From assembly GCF_000764305.2 (NCBI RefSeq), contig NW_025936066.1:1-64000 (forward strand): a stretch of DNA of 64,000 nucleotides, read 5' to 3'. The notes under the pieces are model-generated. The model worked only from the letters and a program-made list of their open reading frames with translations, did not search any database and was not told where the DNA came from. Every line of letters starts with the position of its first letter. Within the stretch, counting starts at the first letter, position 1. Shown here piece after piece: positions 1-13,440 of the stretch. The stretch is from Hyalella azteca. Lineage: Eukaryota; Arthropoda; Malacostraca; Amphipoda; Hyalellidae. The translations under genes were made by a program, and so were the position numbers.

Positions 1-2510
1 CCTATCATCGCTGCCGAAGCGTGGCAGTGAGAGTTAAAATTATCATATAATTATCATCTAAAATTTAAATCATGGTTTTGGATACAGGGGACAATAACTG
101 GTGCTTACGTGTCATGGGTTAGACATTGCATTTTTTGTCCATTAGAAGATTTAGGCTAGTCTTCCTCTTAAGTTCGTGTGCTTCTAGAATTGGATGTTTG
201 AGTGCTGATATGCCTCGTGAATTAATTAGTATAGCATTGCTATATAAATAATACACTCACAGTATGTAACCATCGATAAATTTCGTATTGAACACAAACC
301 AATTCATACAAATCTATATAAGCCAGAAGATAGACTACATTTGTTTGAATAGAGATTCCATTTCTTATGTGTACTGTGTAGTGATCGAGTGCAGTCGACG
401 GTGTCTCTGTACGGGAATCTTCTAATGCAAACCGCAGAGTGCATGAGGAGAATTTTTTGTGTATGTAATTTTTCATAAGCAAACCGAGAGTGAGGATAAC
501 TGCCGTGTGGCCAAAGATTTGCCATAAAAAATCGGTTAGTATGTGTGACAAGGATGAGGGGTGCCTACTTGACAGCTGACGACGCGTCTAAGGGACTGAC
601 TACTTGACATAAACCACAATGCAGGTGCACTGACATTGACTGAAGTGCCAGCAGCTGTGCTGCTGACAACTGATGACAGCAGTGATACGTCAACGCGACT
701 GACGTGTACTGCAAATATTCCGCCATGATATGGGCTTGTCGCCATGGCTACTTCAAACCCTATTAGGATACGAGATTTATTCAATATCTGAAAATAAACT
801 GTATTCAAAAATTTCTCCTCATTTTTTCTTTTTAAATAGTTTACTGGATTTATTATCTTTTCTTCGACAACACTTTAATTCAAGAACAATTTCTGTCTAT
901 TTACAAAAAATGCACCGATTTATTGTGCGATAGTGTCCTCAATCAAACTATATCCACATTAAATTTGGCAGGTTAACCCATTTTTGCCAGGGTTATCTAA
1001 TAGTCGCTGATTATTGTTTATCCGTCAATGTCAATCGAATCGCCTTCCAGCAATCTGATCTTTCACTAAGATAATTTAAATTAAAGACAACCCCGTTTAG
1101 ACTTGATGGAAAGGTGAACTGACATTTAACCATCGGTTTGAAATTAGGAGCAAATAGGAATCATAAATTTTCTCTTAACTTTCATGAAAAATCAAATTAT
1201 GTATGTTTGCAATTCGAACTTCGGATGAAAATCTCTTAGCTCAAGGTCCCATGGTAGCAAAAATAAACTTTCGAATCGAAGTTATGGCTCCAAATAATGA
1301 TACTTTGGTTATATACTCCCTCGAATAACCTTGATGTATTTACACTGCCGAAAATTTGCATGAATGACATCAAAGATGTCCACAGGAACATACGTATCTA
1401 TATAATCCTTATTATTGAGGCGGTTAATTACTGGCATCAATAAGAAAAAATCGTTACTTTTGTAATCGTTTGTTTTGTAATACTGTTTCACGATTACAGT
1501 TTGGTAGCAGTTTTCAGAAGCTTTTTGTTTTACAATTAGTAAACATTGTGTGCTGTGTTTAATGAGTGGAAACAAAAATAAAAAGTAAAAAGAAGGATGA
1601 AAAGGTATTTGTTGAGCGTTTGTTTCATGCATACTACCAGTACTGGGATGTTTTTCTTTGCGATTGAGTTATCTAGATGTTCTCGAAATTTATCCGTTGG
1701 AAGTGCTGAAACTTTAAACGTAATTTTCTCTGTTTAAAATTCCTTCAGTCTGAAAATTCGCTCCGAGAGTTTGATCACGGGATAACGTATGTTCTCATCT
1801 CAGGGCAACGCTGGTTCGACCTGATATAGCTTGTTACTTCATTTGAAAATTCTTCAAGTTCTTTGTAATATAATTGAACGTTGACGTATCATACGTACGA
1901 AGGTACATTTCATAATGTCCAGCTTTGTACCTGCGCTCTGTGATGGCAATGTGGCCTTCGTTGTACACGGTGATACGTTACAGCCGCTCTCCATCTGTTA
2001 TCAGCCTCTGAGTGCCCACATCGAGAATATTGTTATTGAAAAAAAATAAAATTTTTAATGAAACTTATATTTATATATATATTAAAGTACAGCATTTTTT
2101 AACTACGATAAAATTGGTTAAAATAAAATTTTAACCAAATCTTAAGCTGCTGAAATAAAAAATTGTGTTTTATTGCTCCGTTTGGAAAGATGAACTAAAA
2201 TATTGAGCTAACTTATGCGTAATTCATGTGTTTTACTTTGCTATAATTCAAAAGTCTTTTCTTACTTATTTTTCAGTTAGGTGACATATACAGAAAACAT
2301 GCTTCTCTTCATTACTCTAAATCTCGCCTAACTGCCGGGTGCCAGACTATAAAATTTTTAATACAAATTTCCTATGGCCAATTTGTTTAACAAACCTAAA
2401 TAGGTTTAACAGACGTAACCTTTAACCCGCATGTTTTCAACATCCTACAAATTCCGACTAGTGAGAGCGCGCCTCATTCACATTAAAATGATTATATATA
2501 TCTAGTTAAT
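1..2510. other. Upstream non-coding DNA, nothing recognised
   Basis: AT-rich sequence with no recognisable gene, RNA or mobile element. The longest open frame is 107 codons on the minus strand (1309-1632). It has no recognisable domain and its composition is that of the surrounding AT-rich DNA, so it is treated as chance. Confidence 0.5.
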
Positions 2511-2730
2511 CCTATTCATCATGTTATATAGCAAGGGCAGATGTAAGACAAAGTGCATGTACACGACACGCACGTACGTTGCTCTCTCGCCTTATATAAG
2601 TGCCTTTATTCGTGTGTTATAGCGCCTATTCATCATGTTATATAGCAAGGGCAGATGTAAGACAAAGTGCATGTACACGACACGCACGTACGTTGCTCTC
2701 TCGCCTTATATAAGCGCCTTTATTCGTGTG
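2511..2730. repeat. Two-copy direct tandem repeat, 114-bp period
   Basis: The block beginning CCTATTCATCATGTTATATA occurs at 2511 and again at 2625. The copies are nearly identical for about 106 bp up to TTTATTCGTGTG, with a T/C difference late in the unit. This is a recent local duplication. It accounts for the open frame starting at 2635. Confidence 0.95.
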
Positions 2731-5700
2731 CCTACGCGCCGGTCGTCGTATATATTCGTAGCCGTCATGGTTCTTGGAGCGCTATGCAAACATTACGGCG
2801 TGCAAGCCTATCATTGGTCTCGGGCAACGCTGCAATCATCACCTAATCCATTATCGCGAGCTCGTCATCACTTATGCTTCACCACCACACTTATCATACC
2901 CAGCATCACTTCTTATCGGCCGCTATCACACCGACATCAACGTGTTATCGCCCATCATCTTCCCGCTCTTACGAGATTGGGGTGACTTAATGTTCTAAGT
3001 TTTTAGATTTTTGATCGTGTTTGCTGCAGTTTTGTTTGCAAAAGACTGTGTTGCTGCTATTCATGCAGGATATGATAGTCTCAATCAAATGGTTCATGTC
3101 AATTTTCTACTAGTGGTCTTCGCTGAGAATTATTTTACAGCACAATAATACAGATGTGTGCAAGATTGTTAATTCTGCTGTGGTTCGTATTTATTTGTTC
3201 GACTATAGCCGTAATATGGAACCTGCTTTCACTGTCGCATTTATTTATTTATTTTTGTTCCAGGAGAGTGAATGGTCATTGCCAAGCGGTTATGTTTTTT
3301 ACAAAAAATCTGGACTCGGCAAGATTTAGGGTTGCTGCTTTTTATGAAATCAACGGTATCTGAATCGTATAGTAATATTTATATTAAAATTCTATAGAGT
3401 GAATGATTCGGGTTATTTTTACACTGTTATTTTCCTTGGCTACGAGCACTTAATTAATTTGATGCTGTCTCCTTAATTTTCTGAACTAGTGAAAATATTT
3501 TCTTCTTCTCACGGACTATCGTGTTAATTTCTCAGTGAAGCCTGGCCAAAAGCTTGCAAAACGCCCATTCCTTGCCAAATAAGGTCGAGTCTTGCCGTAT
3601 AAGCATAACCTGGCACGTCAACACAGCGCTGGCATGGATTCTGCTAACAACTATTCGAATAAATACTCTTGGTCTTGGCGTCTCTCACTCTAGCTCGACA
3701 TCTCTCTCACATCGAGCTGGGCGTCGTCTCCCCTGCTCGGTCTCGGGAGGGCGCTTACAATCTCCATTCCAGTCAGTGTCTGTACATATACAACGTCGCC
3801 CGAATCGCGCTAGTCCCTAGACCTGATGCCCAGATCTTTCCGTAGGAACAGCATTGTTATCTTCTCGCAGGAGGAAGGGCATCTCAGTATATATAGCTGT
3901 GGGAGTCACCCGTCTCGTCAAGGAGAGAAACATAGCACTTCCTTCACGAGCTCATTCAGCAGCTGTGATCCCAAACGATGTACGTATTGTAATTTAGACG
4001 CTAAAATGAGGAGTGGTTCTCTAACATACGACTCTGACACCAGCGGCTATATCGAATATGTTTGGCTGCCGGAAATGCCTTTCCCGGATACTGGAACCCT
4101 ACCTCAAATTCTCCAGGCTTGACTCTAACGACTTGAAAAACATGAAGTCGCTGCCTATACACTCTCGCTTCTCCGCTTTAAAATGGTGTGTGCAGCTTCC
4201 GTTGTGTAGGCCATGGGGGAAATGCTGGTTGCAAAACAAGATAACTTTGTTTTGTTTATTTTATTTCGTTTTGCGCTATTGATTGATGAACCAGTGAAAG
4301 GCTTACGCAAATAATTCATTTTGCGTTCGTATGAATATAACCATTTTGTACGAACCGGTGACTGGCAAGCGCCAATCATTCATTTACATTCGTATGAATT
4401 TATAGAGTTAATTTGGAAATGAACGAAGTTCATTTTCACACAAAAAGTCAAAATTAATCTATGATGAACGGGGTTTTACAGAAATTATTCTATAATTGTG
4501 GTTTGTTTTCCTAAATTTCAATACATCGTCATGTAACTTTGTTAAAAATTTTCGAATATAGTACGTTATAATTTCCTAATGATGACTTGAATATGCAAAC
4601 TAAAAAATATTCACACGTAGTGTAATCTTTCAAAACTTCCTTCGTGATAGATTATTTGAGCATTTTTGAAGTCTGTAGATAATTATCCATTGTATATCAT
4701 CATACTTGATACATGGCACATAAAAATGTGTCTTCAGTTTTTGAAAGTGTGCTGTACCAAGCACGGGTCCCATGCGTGCATTGCGACGCGTTTGCCACAA
4801 AGCGTGTGAAAACAACGCTTTTAAATCACGCAAGAATTACGTTGGCCTATCATCATCGTCACTCCATCACTTTCATTATCACCTCCATCATCACATCACC
4901 ACCTTCCATGCAGTGCCCTATCATCCAGTCTTATCACCACATACACACGACCTAAAACTGGTTCCCTGAAACTCGTGGTTTAGTTTTCTCCTGAACGAAA
5001 ATTCCAGCTTGCTGGCCATGCGTTTGCAGTTTCATGGTAAAACGCAGGGCGTAGTGTTTCTTGCTCGTGTTTTGAATGTCGCGTATGACGCGATCATGCA
5101 TAAACGTGATATTTTATTTTCTTCACAAATGTTTTAGTGTTGTGCGGCGTGCTTAAAGCTATAGCAAAGACGATGCATAACTATCGGCTTCATGATAATA
5201 ATGAAGTTCGGAAAAAGCTTGGGCTGAACACTCCATACATGGATGCTCCCAATCCCCGATCGATCGAACGGGTTGACCTGGTCGAGCATCTCAGGAAATT
5301 TCACGCCGCATCGCAGGTTATCGCACTCTGTTCCCATCCAGTGTGTGTTTTGCATATCACAACGCGCGCGTCATCGTTCATCTCACGCCGTTTTCTTCGC
5401 AATCGTTGATCGTATAAGTCGTTTTCTATCGAAGTGTCATCGCTGATATGCTCCAACGTAGGTATGTCGATCTAGATCGTATAGTGTGGATGGAGTCAAG
5501 CTCTTGATTTTTGCAGGGGGATGGTATAAAATAGAAACTTTCGTTTCCCGCCCATCGTAGCTATATAGCTCATTGAAAATTTAACACTGTGCTGAACTTA
5601 TATTGCTTCGAATGTTAACTTTTCACGCATGTTCGCTTCATGATTATATAATGATCGTAATGTTGTGCCTGTGAATGTAATATGTTACAAATAAAAATTA

Positions 5701-8049
5701 TTCAAACATTGAACGAGTTTAAAAGCTCCTCGGCTGAATACAGATTATAAACTCTTTTACAAAAGTTAAAACATGAATTTTTGTACGTTTTTTATGTTTT
5801 GAGTTTATGTATAACGTTTTACATTTAAATTCATTATATGGATACCCAATACTCGTTATAACGATGCAAATCGTGTATTAAGACGGAAGTTTGACCTAGC
5901 ATGCTTATTATAGGAGTAATGTAGTGTTGATTTCAATTAATTAAAGCTAAGAAAATAGCACAAATGTGCTTCAGAAGCGAAAATTGCAAATAAATGGTCA
6001 AGCATTCTTAACGTTTAATGTACATTATTACACACGGTATTTCAATGGGATATTTATACGTTAACGGAAAAGGAATATGAATCAATATTCGGGGAGCGCT
6101 TCGCATGTCATCGCGAATTATTTCTATCGTTTATTGGAGTTCATTTAGTCGATAATATTGACCACAGATGCTGAGTAGAGGCTTCATAATTGGGACACTG
6201 CGTGTCAGGACAATTTTATCTCTCGGTCGAGACACTTTTCTTGGCTTGCGTGACGTTATACGTGAGGGAAAGGGTGCAAGGGTTCGATATCACCTTTCGT
6301 ACGTCGTTCACTTTACAGCAAAAATCAAATGAATTCTTGGACTAGAGAATAAAATAATTGAATAACGGTGTATGTAATTAATCTTAATGCTGTTACGGTG
6401 AAGTGATAAGGTTAAAATTTGCCTTCACAGTTTATTATTTTGCAATTCATTAATAAGTATATTATTCTTTGCAAGACGAGATGCTGCGGTAAGCTTGACA
6501 TGAATGAATAAATATCCCAGGTAACAAAATAATTCTTTTTATCAATGATTCACTTCTGAGAAATGAAAACGAGAATTAATATTAGTATTTTTCCATTTAA
6601 TTTAAACTAATTTTGTTCACAACTCAAATAAAGACGAAACTCTCCAAAACTAAGTCTTTAAAATCATTAATTTTCTGAGCAGTGAACGTATTGGTTAATC
6701 GCAAGTAATTGCACTTATGTCTGTCACGAACACCAACCAATGTCAATTACGAATCAAACTTAATTGGGCATGATAATCACGAATTAAATATACCAATTGC
6801 AATCGTAAATTAAACTTGCTCATGACCATAACCAATCATAGTGGCTCACGACAATCACAAATTAAGTTTACCAATAACAATCGCGAATCAATCTTATAAC
6901 TCATGACAACACAGCGAACGAAGCCGACATCCGTTACATATGTGGAGCTGGCTGATGTTTCTTCCTTGAATCTATTGCGAACGATTTTGAACGCAACGTT
7001 GCCTAAACTATGTGTATGGGGGCAAGAATAATCTCCCTTCGCCATCTGAACATTTGAAAGAAGGCGTCTGAACACGCGACGTGGCATCTCTGTATCTTAT
7101 TAACCCACTTATTGTTTTATTAATTTAGATTAGGCACGAGAGAACCATAGGTTTATCTACAGGCTCACGTTATCGGTTGTCGGCATCGGAGAAGCGGGTT
7201 TTCACACGGCTCGGCTCCCAATAAACGATGAGGCTCTCGCGTATACATATGCTCGGCTACGCCACGTTCTCAGGGTATACGCATACCACGTCGGACTCGT
7301 CCTCGCTTCGGTATGCTTAATTTTACGCGCGCCGATATAGCTGGGGATAAGGCTGCCTTCAAATAAATGGTGTTCTCTTTTCATTATTGCTATTTGCTAT
7401 ATGGCTACCCGGGCTTTTAGAACGGATAGAGAATGCCTGTAGTGTTGTCAGTGCGAAGTAAGTAATCGGACGTGAATTATTTATATAGTTACTAATTCAA
7501 TTTTTTATTCAATTGATTTTATATGGATCAGTTAGGTGAAAAGATAATAAATGATCTTAAACGTAAAGATTAAATGAATGTTTTTTATGAATCATTTGAT
7601 CAAATACACATTAATGCACAAAATATTCATGATAGTCTTTATAAATTGTACATGCGATTAAGAAATAGAATTATATTTAAATATTGCCTTGAAAAAAAAA
7701 TATTTTAAACTCCACATACAAAATTATCCACCCATACAAGAACCTATCTAGCCTGCATGCTGGGTGGAGACTTGGAATCATTTTCTTTAACACGGCGCCT
7801 TTCGGTTATCATTAAAGAGCTCGTTATCCTCACCTGAGCCGCGACGCGCGCCTGTGATAGGCGGAGAGCGCAGTGCAGGTGTTATATTTCACGCCATTGC
7901 GCTCGCCGCAACCAATGGCAAGGCCGCCAAGAGCGCCGAGGTGTCGAGTGCTCGGCTCACACTTGAAGGCTAGGAAGGCGGCGTGATCACCCCGTCAACT
8001 GGAGACCGCGTCAACCCTGCGCTGGAGAACTCCGACTGACGCCTTAGAA
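2731..8049. other. Upstream non-coding DNA with low-complexity patches
   Basis: No recognisable gene. It holds CATCA/CACCA-rich low-complexity patches (about 2860-2970 and 4850-4950) and a degenerate repeat at 6720-6905. Several 65-100 codon frames occur between 2.6 and 5.4 kb on the plus strand; none shows a domain, and some overlap one another in different frames, which argues against coding. Confidence 0.5.
6720..6905. repeat. Degenerate repeat with AATCAC/GAATTAA units
   Basis: Variants of the pattern AATCACGAATTAA followed by TACCAA and CAAT recur about every 60-75 bp (for example near 6775, 6803, 6854 and 6880). The copies are strongly diverged, so this is an old tandem expansion. Confidence 0.5.
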
Positions 8050-8235
8050 AGATTCATCAGGACCTCAATATGTGTTCAGCAGCTCGTCAGGACCTCAATA
8101 TATATGACTTTGAGCAGCTCACCTAGATCTTATTATAGATTCGTCAAGACCTTGATATGACATTCATTGCAGGAGTCGTCAGGACCTGAAAATGACTTTC
8201 AGGAGCTCGTCAGGATATCGAGGCACTTGTCAGGA
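8050..8235. repeat. Degenerate repeat around GTCAGGACCT
   Basis: CGTCAGGACCT or close variants occur about six times (near 8056, 8087, 8147, 8178, 8208, 8229) with spacing of roughly 20-60 bp. They are linked by AGCAGCTCGTCAGG-like and ATATGACTTT-like stretches. The array lies just before the regular 36-bp minisatellite but shares no unit with it. Confidence 0.6.
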
Positions 8236-8568
8236 CCTTAACCTTCAACCGCCTGACATGAGTAACCGGAGCGATATTGTCATACGCCTATACTTCCCAA
8301 AAAGGATATACGTTCTAGTGAGCGCAATAAGACGCACTGATGGTTGGCGCCGTACGTACGACAACTTTAAAATGTTCTCTGCTACGTACAAACGTCCTCA
8401 GCTTGCTACACTCAATACCTAGTTTACGTATAATTTCAGTTGAAAATTGTGTTCCCAGAGAGTGACATACGGCGGTAGAGGGTTAACATGATCTCCGAGG
8501 AACTCATGAAGGTCGCCTGAATATGACTCAGAGGAGCCCGTCATGCAGGACCGTGAAAGACTTGATCG

Positions 8569-8893
8569 TTCAGTGAACACACAACTCAAACGCTAGATCA
8601 TTCGTTCAGTGAACGCACAACTCATTCGCTAGATCATTCGTTCAGTGAACACACAACTCATCCGCTAGATCATTCGTTCAGTGAACACACATCTCAAACG
8701 CTCGATCATTCGTTCAGTGAACACACAACTCATTCGCTAGATCATTCGTTCAGTGAACACACAACTCATCCGCTAGATCATTCATTCAGTGAACACACAA
8801 CTTATTCGCTAGATCATTCGTTCAGTGAACACACAGCTCAAACGCTAGATCATTCATTCAGTGAACACACAACTTATTCGCTCGATCATCCGT
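8569..8893. repeat. 36-bp minisatellite, nine copies
   Basis: TTCAGTGAAC recurs exactly every 36 bp at 8569, 8605, 8641, 8677, 8713, 8749, 8785, 8821 and 8857. Each copy is followed by ACACAACTCA and a GCTAGATCATTC linker. Copies differ at a few positions, and variants such as ATTCGCT and AAACGCT recur in different copies. A single ambiguous base (N) follows at 8894, suggesting the array was hard to assemble and its true length is uncertain. Confidence 0.97.
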
Positions 8894-8894
8894 N

Positions 8895-11177
8895 CTTGAT
8901 CGTTTGTTTTGTATGTAATCCATTTATCCAAGACTGTACTCACCTCCAGCTTGTTCGCTCGATCACCATCAATCTAGGTTTAAAATTCCATCCCACACTT
9001 TCCTGACAAATTTTCTGTCCGCAACCAAGTTTACTGGTACAATAAATTTATCCCTCATTCACCCAACACTACACTCACCAGATTACCTACTCTGTAATAA
9101 AGAACTCAATAAATTATGGAAACGAAGGTGAAATTAGCGCACTAATGAGCTTGGAAACTAGTACCTCGCTTGACTTTTGATTACGACGTCAAGACAAACT
9201 CTGCATTGTCACCGAAATATTTTTTTGTTCCAGCCTTTATGATTGACCGTAATTATTACTGGCCATTTCTGAAGAACAATTGGCGAAAAATACGACCCCT
9301 TTGTTACGGGCACACCCGAGTGGCGCTCTACTTCTCGATTTCAGTTTGGTGATCGTTGTTATTTTTATAAGGTCGATGGCATGCCGCCGCTCATTAAAGG
9401 ATACACTAGTATAAGTAAAGCCAAATTTCAGCTACGTTTATGTGGTCAACACGCGCTCGTGTGCATGAAAAAAATGAAATGTGATGAAATAGAAGTTTCA
9501 TTTTGTGAATGTAAAAATTTCGAAATTCCTTTCACCACACGAACCGGGTGGTCCCGCAGCCCTTGCATTCACGTACGCGGCGACACCCTCCATGATTACG
9601 GCAAAAACTCGGAAAAATAACGTAACTTTGGGGCAGCAGAAAAACTTACCGCTCACTCCTGAATTATCGAGGGTCGCAAAATTGCCCCGGGTATTTCACT
9701 TACCGAAGGCTCCGTTAATCACCGGGCAGGGACACTTTTAATCGCTGCCCAGTGATTAGCGAGCAGGACCCACCCAGAGTGGAACGTGTAGCAAGCACCC
9801 AGCTGCATGTACCGGTCTATTGCCTGGCGTTCCAGTCCAGGTAAATGCGTGCTGTATAATAATGCCTCCCAAGTGCTGAAAATAATAGTTAAATATCCTG
9901 CGCTATATAAGTAGTTGTATATATCCCTGAACAAAATGAAGAAGAATTTGCACCATGCATCTACGTGAATTGAATGATTTAAAAACAATTCTTAGCTTAA
10001 TCGAGTGTTGATTGCTAAATGGCATTCAGGAGAAGAATTTAATTGAAATGGCAGGGAAACAATCAAGCGTTTATGCCGTGCAAATGAGATCCTGTGCAGC
10101 ATATATCGCTGTCGGTTATCTATAATGCCCCGTCGAAATCAAGCTCATTTCATTTTAAATCCCCTTTGCATAGTATGCTTTGTTTAATGGATTGAATTTC
10201 ACTGCGCAATCAGCCGAGTATCATTGCTGTATAACGTTAATTCATGTTTTACTTGCCAAGTGCCCTAGCATTGTCGATATAAAAGAATATTGTGTGATGA
10301 AATGACTTATATTCCCTTAACGCAAAATCCCTGCATAGTCGTCATTTGCAGGCATTCGCCAGCATCAAAGGCTTCATTGCGATGGACATATGGCCGGAAC
10401 GCACAACCAAATCCGAATTTCCCCCACGAATCCTGAATGCCATGGCTACGCTGATCCGCTTACGGTGTCGGCCATGAGCAGTGTAACGGCACAGGATCTC
10501 CCAGGATTATGAAGTTTTGCTCAGCCATACTGCGCCATTAAGATCATATGTCGTCTTTTAACTTCATTTCAACGGCTTCACTTGACCTGCCTGGCGTATT
10601 GTCCTACTTAAAAATTGCCACTGCACTTTAGAAAGGACAATAATATTTCAACCATCTGGTTAAAATATTATACATTTATGAAATGTATATTAATATATAT
10701 AAATGTAATATATATATCTTTGCTGGTTTATAGTTTCTCATTATCTCAATTGATTAGTCAATTTCGTCATAATTTTTCAGTTGTATTGCTTAACACGATG
10801 ATAAATTCGAATGTTAGCTCCATCGCGTGATGAAAAAGGTTCTAAAACCAATTAAAGTAATTTATTTCCTTGCTAAAATTCGCACAATCTATAATTTATT
10901 TAAAGCTAGTAATAGAAAATATCAATTTGTCTATAATTTAAGGTCTATTTTTGCAGTTGCCAGCATGCAAGGCATTTCCCTCCTGATGCGTCACCCAGTT
11001 ATTCTTCGATATATTCTTATTTTTAACTACCAACAATGTACATATACAGTTTGTTGCTGCTACCGCTTTCGCTGAATGTCATTTATTGAATTCTTCATGT
11101 TGAGCATTAATATTTCCAGATTATTTCGATGTCTGAGTCATTAGTTTTCGCGTCAGCGGTAACGGAAGATTAGTCAA
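8895..11177. other. Upstream non-coding DNA
   Basis: Nothing recognisable as a gene. A hairpin-forming inverted repeat lies at 9713-9761. Overlapping frames of 78-89 codons around 9381-9988 are on both strands and show no domain. Confidence 0.5.
9713..9761 (+). other. Hairpin-forming inverted repeat
   Basis: The arm TAATCACCGGGCAG (9716-9729) pairs with CTGCCCAGTGATTA (9745-9758) with one mismatch in 14, across a 15-nt spacer. The stem can be extended outwards by a wobble and two further pairs. At about 49 nt it is shorter than a usual animal miRNA precursor. Function unknown. Confidence 0.6.
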
Positions 11178-11323
11178 CCGGCCCGCGCATACGTACAATA
11201 TATAGCGTGCATATATATAGGCAAAAGCGTCATCAAGAGGCAAAATTTGACATTGGTCTTCTAGGTTACCGGCCCGCATATACGTACGACAATCAAGAGC
11301 ATCCAAGGTAAAATTTGACATTT
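11178..11323. repeat. Two-copy degenerate repeat, about 91-bp period
   Basis: ACCGGCCCGCGCATACGTAC near 11178 is repeated as ACCGGCCCGCATATACGTAC near 11269. Each is followed by a spacer ending in AAAATTTGACATT. An imperfect tandem duplication. Confidence 0.75.
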
Positions 11324-13365
11324 AATTGTTTTCCCTCAACGTATATCCCGGCACTATAGCGGTGCCCTGATTTGTGGGGTTCTCAGAACAACTGCCCCGT
11401 GCATGGCCCCTTTCCCTCGTCCGTCTTCCCCTCACACCTCCATAGAGGGGTAACTCTCCCTCTCCTGGAACACCTCCTCCATTGCGCGCCAAGTCCCCTA
11501 AAAACAATTTCCTTAACTGCTCCGTTTGTTTGCCCTAACTTGGCAACTCCAGACTAAAAGGATCTCTCTCTCCCTCTTTCTTTCTCCACTTCGCTTTGAT
11601 CTGGACCTTCGCAAAAAAAAGCAAACTTAGGGTTAAATTTCGTGTTCCATAGCTCCGCTTCTTTTATCTCAGTTTACGTGCTGGATGATTTTTTTCTACT
11701 GTAGAGTAAACTCCTTGGAAAAGCACTCGAGTTGGGTTTGCTGCGAAGCCACGTTCATGTTCTTCAACTCGATTGATCTCCTGTGAACTCTTTCGTCTTT
11801 ATCTCAATGTTGTACGAAGAAGTCTTAGTGATACATTAGCTGTTGCTTTTCACGATAAAAATTTAACCTTGTGGTCCTGAGCTCCGTATTTTTTGTTCAA
11901 ACTCTTAACGCATTAATTAGCTGGAGGCCGACACTTGAAAAACACGAAACTAGTTTGTATCTGCTTCAGCGACGTGCGTTACATCAAAGATCACGTTGCT
12001 TTCTCATTTTGTTGATGTTATAAAGTGGCATTCATTTTAGACTTGAAGTTCCATCTCCATGGTTCACAAAACACGTGTCTGGTCGTTTCTATGTGTGACA
12101 AGATAATTAAACAATCTTGAGTAAAGTGTGGCAAGCGTTTTTAGTTACGCCAGATCCTTCAACTGATCCATAAAGTCAGAAATTGTTCATGCAACTTCCC
12201 ACTCAGAACTCGTATTTTCACATGAACTCGGGAACATGAAACGTATCTTTCTTGAATACGCAATTCAGTCGTTTAGATTCTGCAGACTATTTTCTTGGAC
12301 TCATCTGAAGGGTTTACCTCTCCCTGCCTCTCTTTTTCCTCTTGCACTGTGTCAGTGCGCAGCAGTGGTGTTTTCTTGCGACACGGAGGGGGTGCGAGAG
12401 CCCCCCTCGCGCTCTCTGGCAGACCCCCTTTCGAAAGGTCGTGCCCCACGATCGATAGGACGCGAGCGGTGCCGCTGGAATGAGCTTAGGCGCCTTCTCC
12501 AATCTTCGGACCATCCGAGCCTCACTGAAGAATGTTCTCGCGTGGTGGTGGGAGGAGAGTGGTGCGTGTTGGGGTTTGGTACCGAGGGGAACGGGTACGA
12601 GGGGAAAAATGAACTGCTCTCTCCAGTGCATCCCCTGCCCAATTCCCATTTTATGTCGCCAGCCCATGCGATCGCTGGATGAAGGAGCAGCAGCAACACC
12701 CAAGCCCTGAGTGTTGAGTATCAGAGATACCCTTTAAAGGACATCGGTCACCTTAAACCGAGCAAACACCGCTACTGGTCTGTGGCCAATATCAAAAGAT
12801 CCATGTTTAGTTTTTGTCTTTTATGGAAATTGGTGATTTAATGTAACTTAGAAAATAGTTGTGATCTTGTTTTAACTGGATGTGAAGAGTTTAATGGCAA
12901 ATTAGGTAGTTCTTTTGTTACACAAACCTCAAAAGTTAACAAATAGAGACACTAATTGCTAATAAATATTTAAAAATTCAAAAATCCACATCAATTCACA
13001 ATGTAAATAAATATTTAACTCAGAAAATTAACGTTTTCTCATGCGCTTGATCCAGGAATAGATTTTTCCATCATTAATAATAATAATAATAATTAAAGAA
13101 AATTCCACCATTCTATAGTACGTTCTATTCGTTCAAAGACAGGGAAATTATAATCCGTTTCAGAGTGCAGCTCGGAGCTGGAATTTAGCGGAATTGTGTG
13201 CATTATAGTGAGGTCTGAATTGGGCCTAATTTGCGACGCTCGTTTCTTGTGTTGGGATAAAGAGGCTTTCTAATTACTCTTCCTGTCCCGCCAAACACTG
13301 CCAGGTAATTCCATGAACTGGAGTCCCGCGTGCACAATATCTCAATTTTTATGTCTATTCACTGA

Positions 13366-13440
13366 ACGAGAAGTCGAGAGCTGGCGTCGTCCATCACAAT
13401 GCACTCGCGCCCACGACGATTTAGCTCCTCGACTTCTCGT
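13366..13440 (+). other. miRNA-precursor-like hairpin (candidate)
   Basis: ACGAGAAGTCGAG (13366-13378) is perfectly complementary to CTCGACTTCTCGT (13428-13440). Inside this 13-bp stem, AGCT (13379-13382) pairs with AGCT (13423-13426) past a one-base bulge. Two G-T wobbles follow, and CGTCGT (13385-13390) pairs with ACGACG (13413-13418). That gives about 25 pairs and a 22-nt terminal loop in a 75-nt hairpin, the size of an animal pre-miRNA. The mature strand does not match any arthropod miRNA I can recall, and expression is unknown. Confidence 0.35.

Noticed and set aside
8192..8422. 76-codon frame containing Q-D-L-N-L-Q-P-P-D
   Set aside because: The start lies in the GTCAGGACCT repeat and no domain is present; taken as chance.
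12236..12710. Overlapping frames of up to 148 codons on both strands
   Set aside because: GC-rich patch with few stops; four or more frames are open at once and none has a recognisable domain.
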